Below are positions 53,111 to 53,417 of a DNA stretch of 53,417 nt, piece by piece. Source of the DNA: Planctomycetota bacterium (GTDB lineage: Bacteria; Planctomycetota; Planctomycetia; Planctomycetales; Planctomycetaceae); NCBI GenBank assembly GCA_027623235.1, contig JAQBVJ010000041.1:1-53417 (forward strand), written 5' to 3'. How positions within the stretch are numbered: position 1 is the stretch's first letter; every line of letters starts with the position of its first letter. A program made the translations under genes and the position numbers. The notes beneath the pieces were generated by a model. That model was given only the letters and a program-made list of their open reading frames with translations, did no database searches and was not told the origin of the DNA.

Positions 53111-53417
53111 GATTCCCTGTGGCTGGTCCGAGCAGGACGTTGAGGTCGGTTCGCGGAGTTTTGTGCTGACGCTGCCAGCAGATCCCGACGCCTTCCTTGA
53201 TGACGCTGCGGTTCTGGAAGCGAACCGCACGTCCGACCACACGCCCTACTGGAGCTTTCTGTGGCCGGCATCTTTTTCGATGGCGCGCCTGATTCCGAAG
53301 GTCACGGAAGAGCAGCCTGTCGAATCGTGCCGGGCGCTCGAGATCGGAGCGGGAATCGGGCTCGTCGGGATCGCTGCCCTTGCTGCGGGACTCGACGTGA
53401 CATTTTCCGATTACGAC
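53091..53417 (+). CDS. METTL21/methyltransferase-16-like protein (3' end outside window)
   Basis: 109 residues visible from the ATG at 53091, cut by the window end. It contains HTPYWSFLWPASFSMARLI, which is the family W-P-A-x stretch before the SAM core, then ALEIGAGIGLVGIAALAAG as motif I and DVTFSDYD as motif II. Relatives methylate protein lysine or small molecules; the target is unknown. The start overlaps the symporter 3' end by 20 bases. Confidence 0.85.
   Translation, partial: MSTHLPEIPCGWSEQDVEVGSRSFVLTLPADPDAFLDDAAVLEANRTSDHTPYWSFLWPASFSMARLIPKVTEEQPVESCRALEIGAGIGLVGIAALAAGLDVTFSDYD

Overview
The window is about 53 kb of a GC-rich bacterial chromosome. It almost certainly comes from a planctomycete (phylum Planctomycetota). 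The evidence is the gene families present: a secreted cytochrome/DUF1549/DUF1553 protein followed by a DUF1501 protein, two DUF1559 prepilin-like proteins, DUF1080 domains, a PQQ dehydrogenase fused to a planctomycete-type heme domain, a Cys/Pro/Ala repeat protein, and many intergenic palindromic repeats. There is no phage, transposase, rRNA, tRNA or CRISPR that I can see. The species cannot be named from this sequence alone.

Layout. 1-5.3 kb: the 3' end of a Cys-rich repeat protein with a strong terminator, an ExbD-like membrane protein, guaA with a structured leader, a Gfo/Idh/MocA oxidoreductase, slyX, and a SelW-like gene whose CxxU motif carries an in-frame TGA (probable selenoprotein). 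5.5-9.6 kb: a three-heme PQQ dehydrogenase and a frameshifted seven-blade WD40 gene. 9.8-18.4 kb: a surface-glycan cluster on one strand (rfbF, rfbG, C-methyltransferase, 3,5-epimerase, PglD/NeuD-type acyltransferase, glycosyltransferase, CysE-like acetyltransferase, aminotransferase, paralogous glycosyltransferase). It suggests a CDP-activated, C-methylated, amino 6-deoxysugar. 18.5-20.8 kb: a tungstate ABC transporter (tupABC). 20.9-30.1 kb: a DacZ-type diadenylate cyclase, ygfZ, a large membrane-anchored propeller/DUF1080 protein, murG, and a phosphodiesterase-like hydrolase next to an FHA-GAF-class III nucleotide cyclase.

30.5-38.5 kb is mostly core metabolism: punA, an MnmE-like GTPase lacking the usual C-terminus, a metallo-beta-lactamase-fold protein, a lipoprotein, aroH, lpxD, a HEAT-like protein, lpxI and trpG/pabA. 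39.1-45.2 kb: ppdK, a small protein plus nucleotidyltransferase pair, a DUF2306 membrane protein and the DUF1559 operon, which is led by a previously easy-to-miss 53-residue gene. 45.4-53.4 kb: a DUF1080 enzyme, the DUF1549/1553-small protein-DUF1501 operon, a BON protein, a sodium:solute symporter and the start of a METTL21-like methyltransferase.

The most unusual signals are the candidate selenoprotein, the predicted branched CDP-aminosugar pathway, and at least nine families of intergenic inverted repeats. In four cases the first bases of such a repeat supply the TAG stop codon of the adjacent gene. Second-messenger enzymes (one c-di-AMP synthase; one nucleotide cyclase with a neighbouring phosphodiesterase candidate) lie close together around 21-30 kb.
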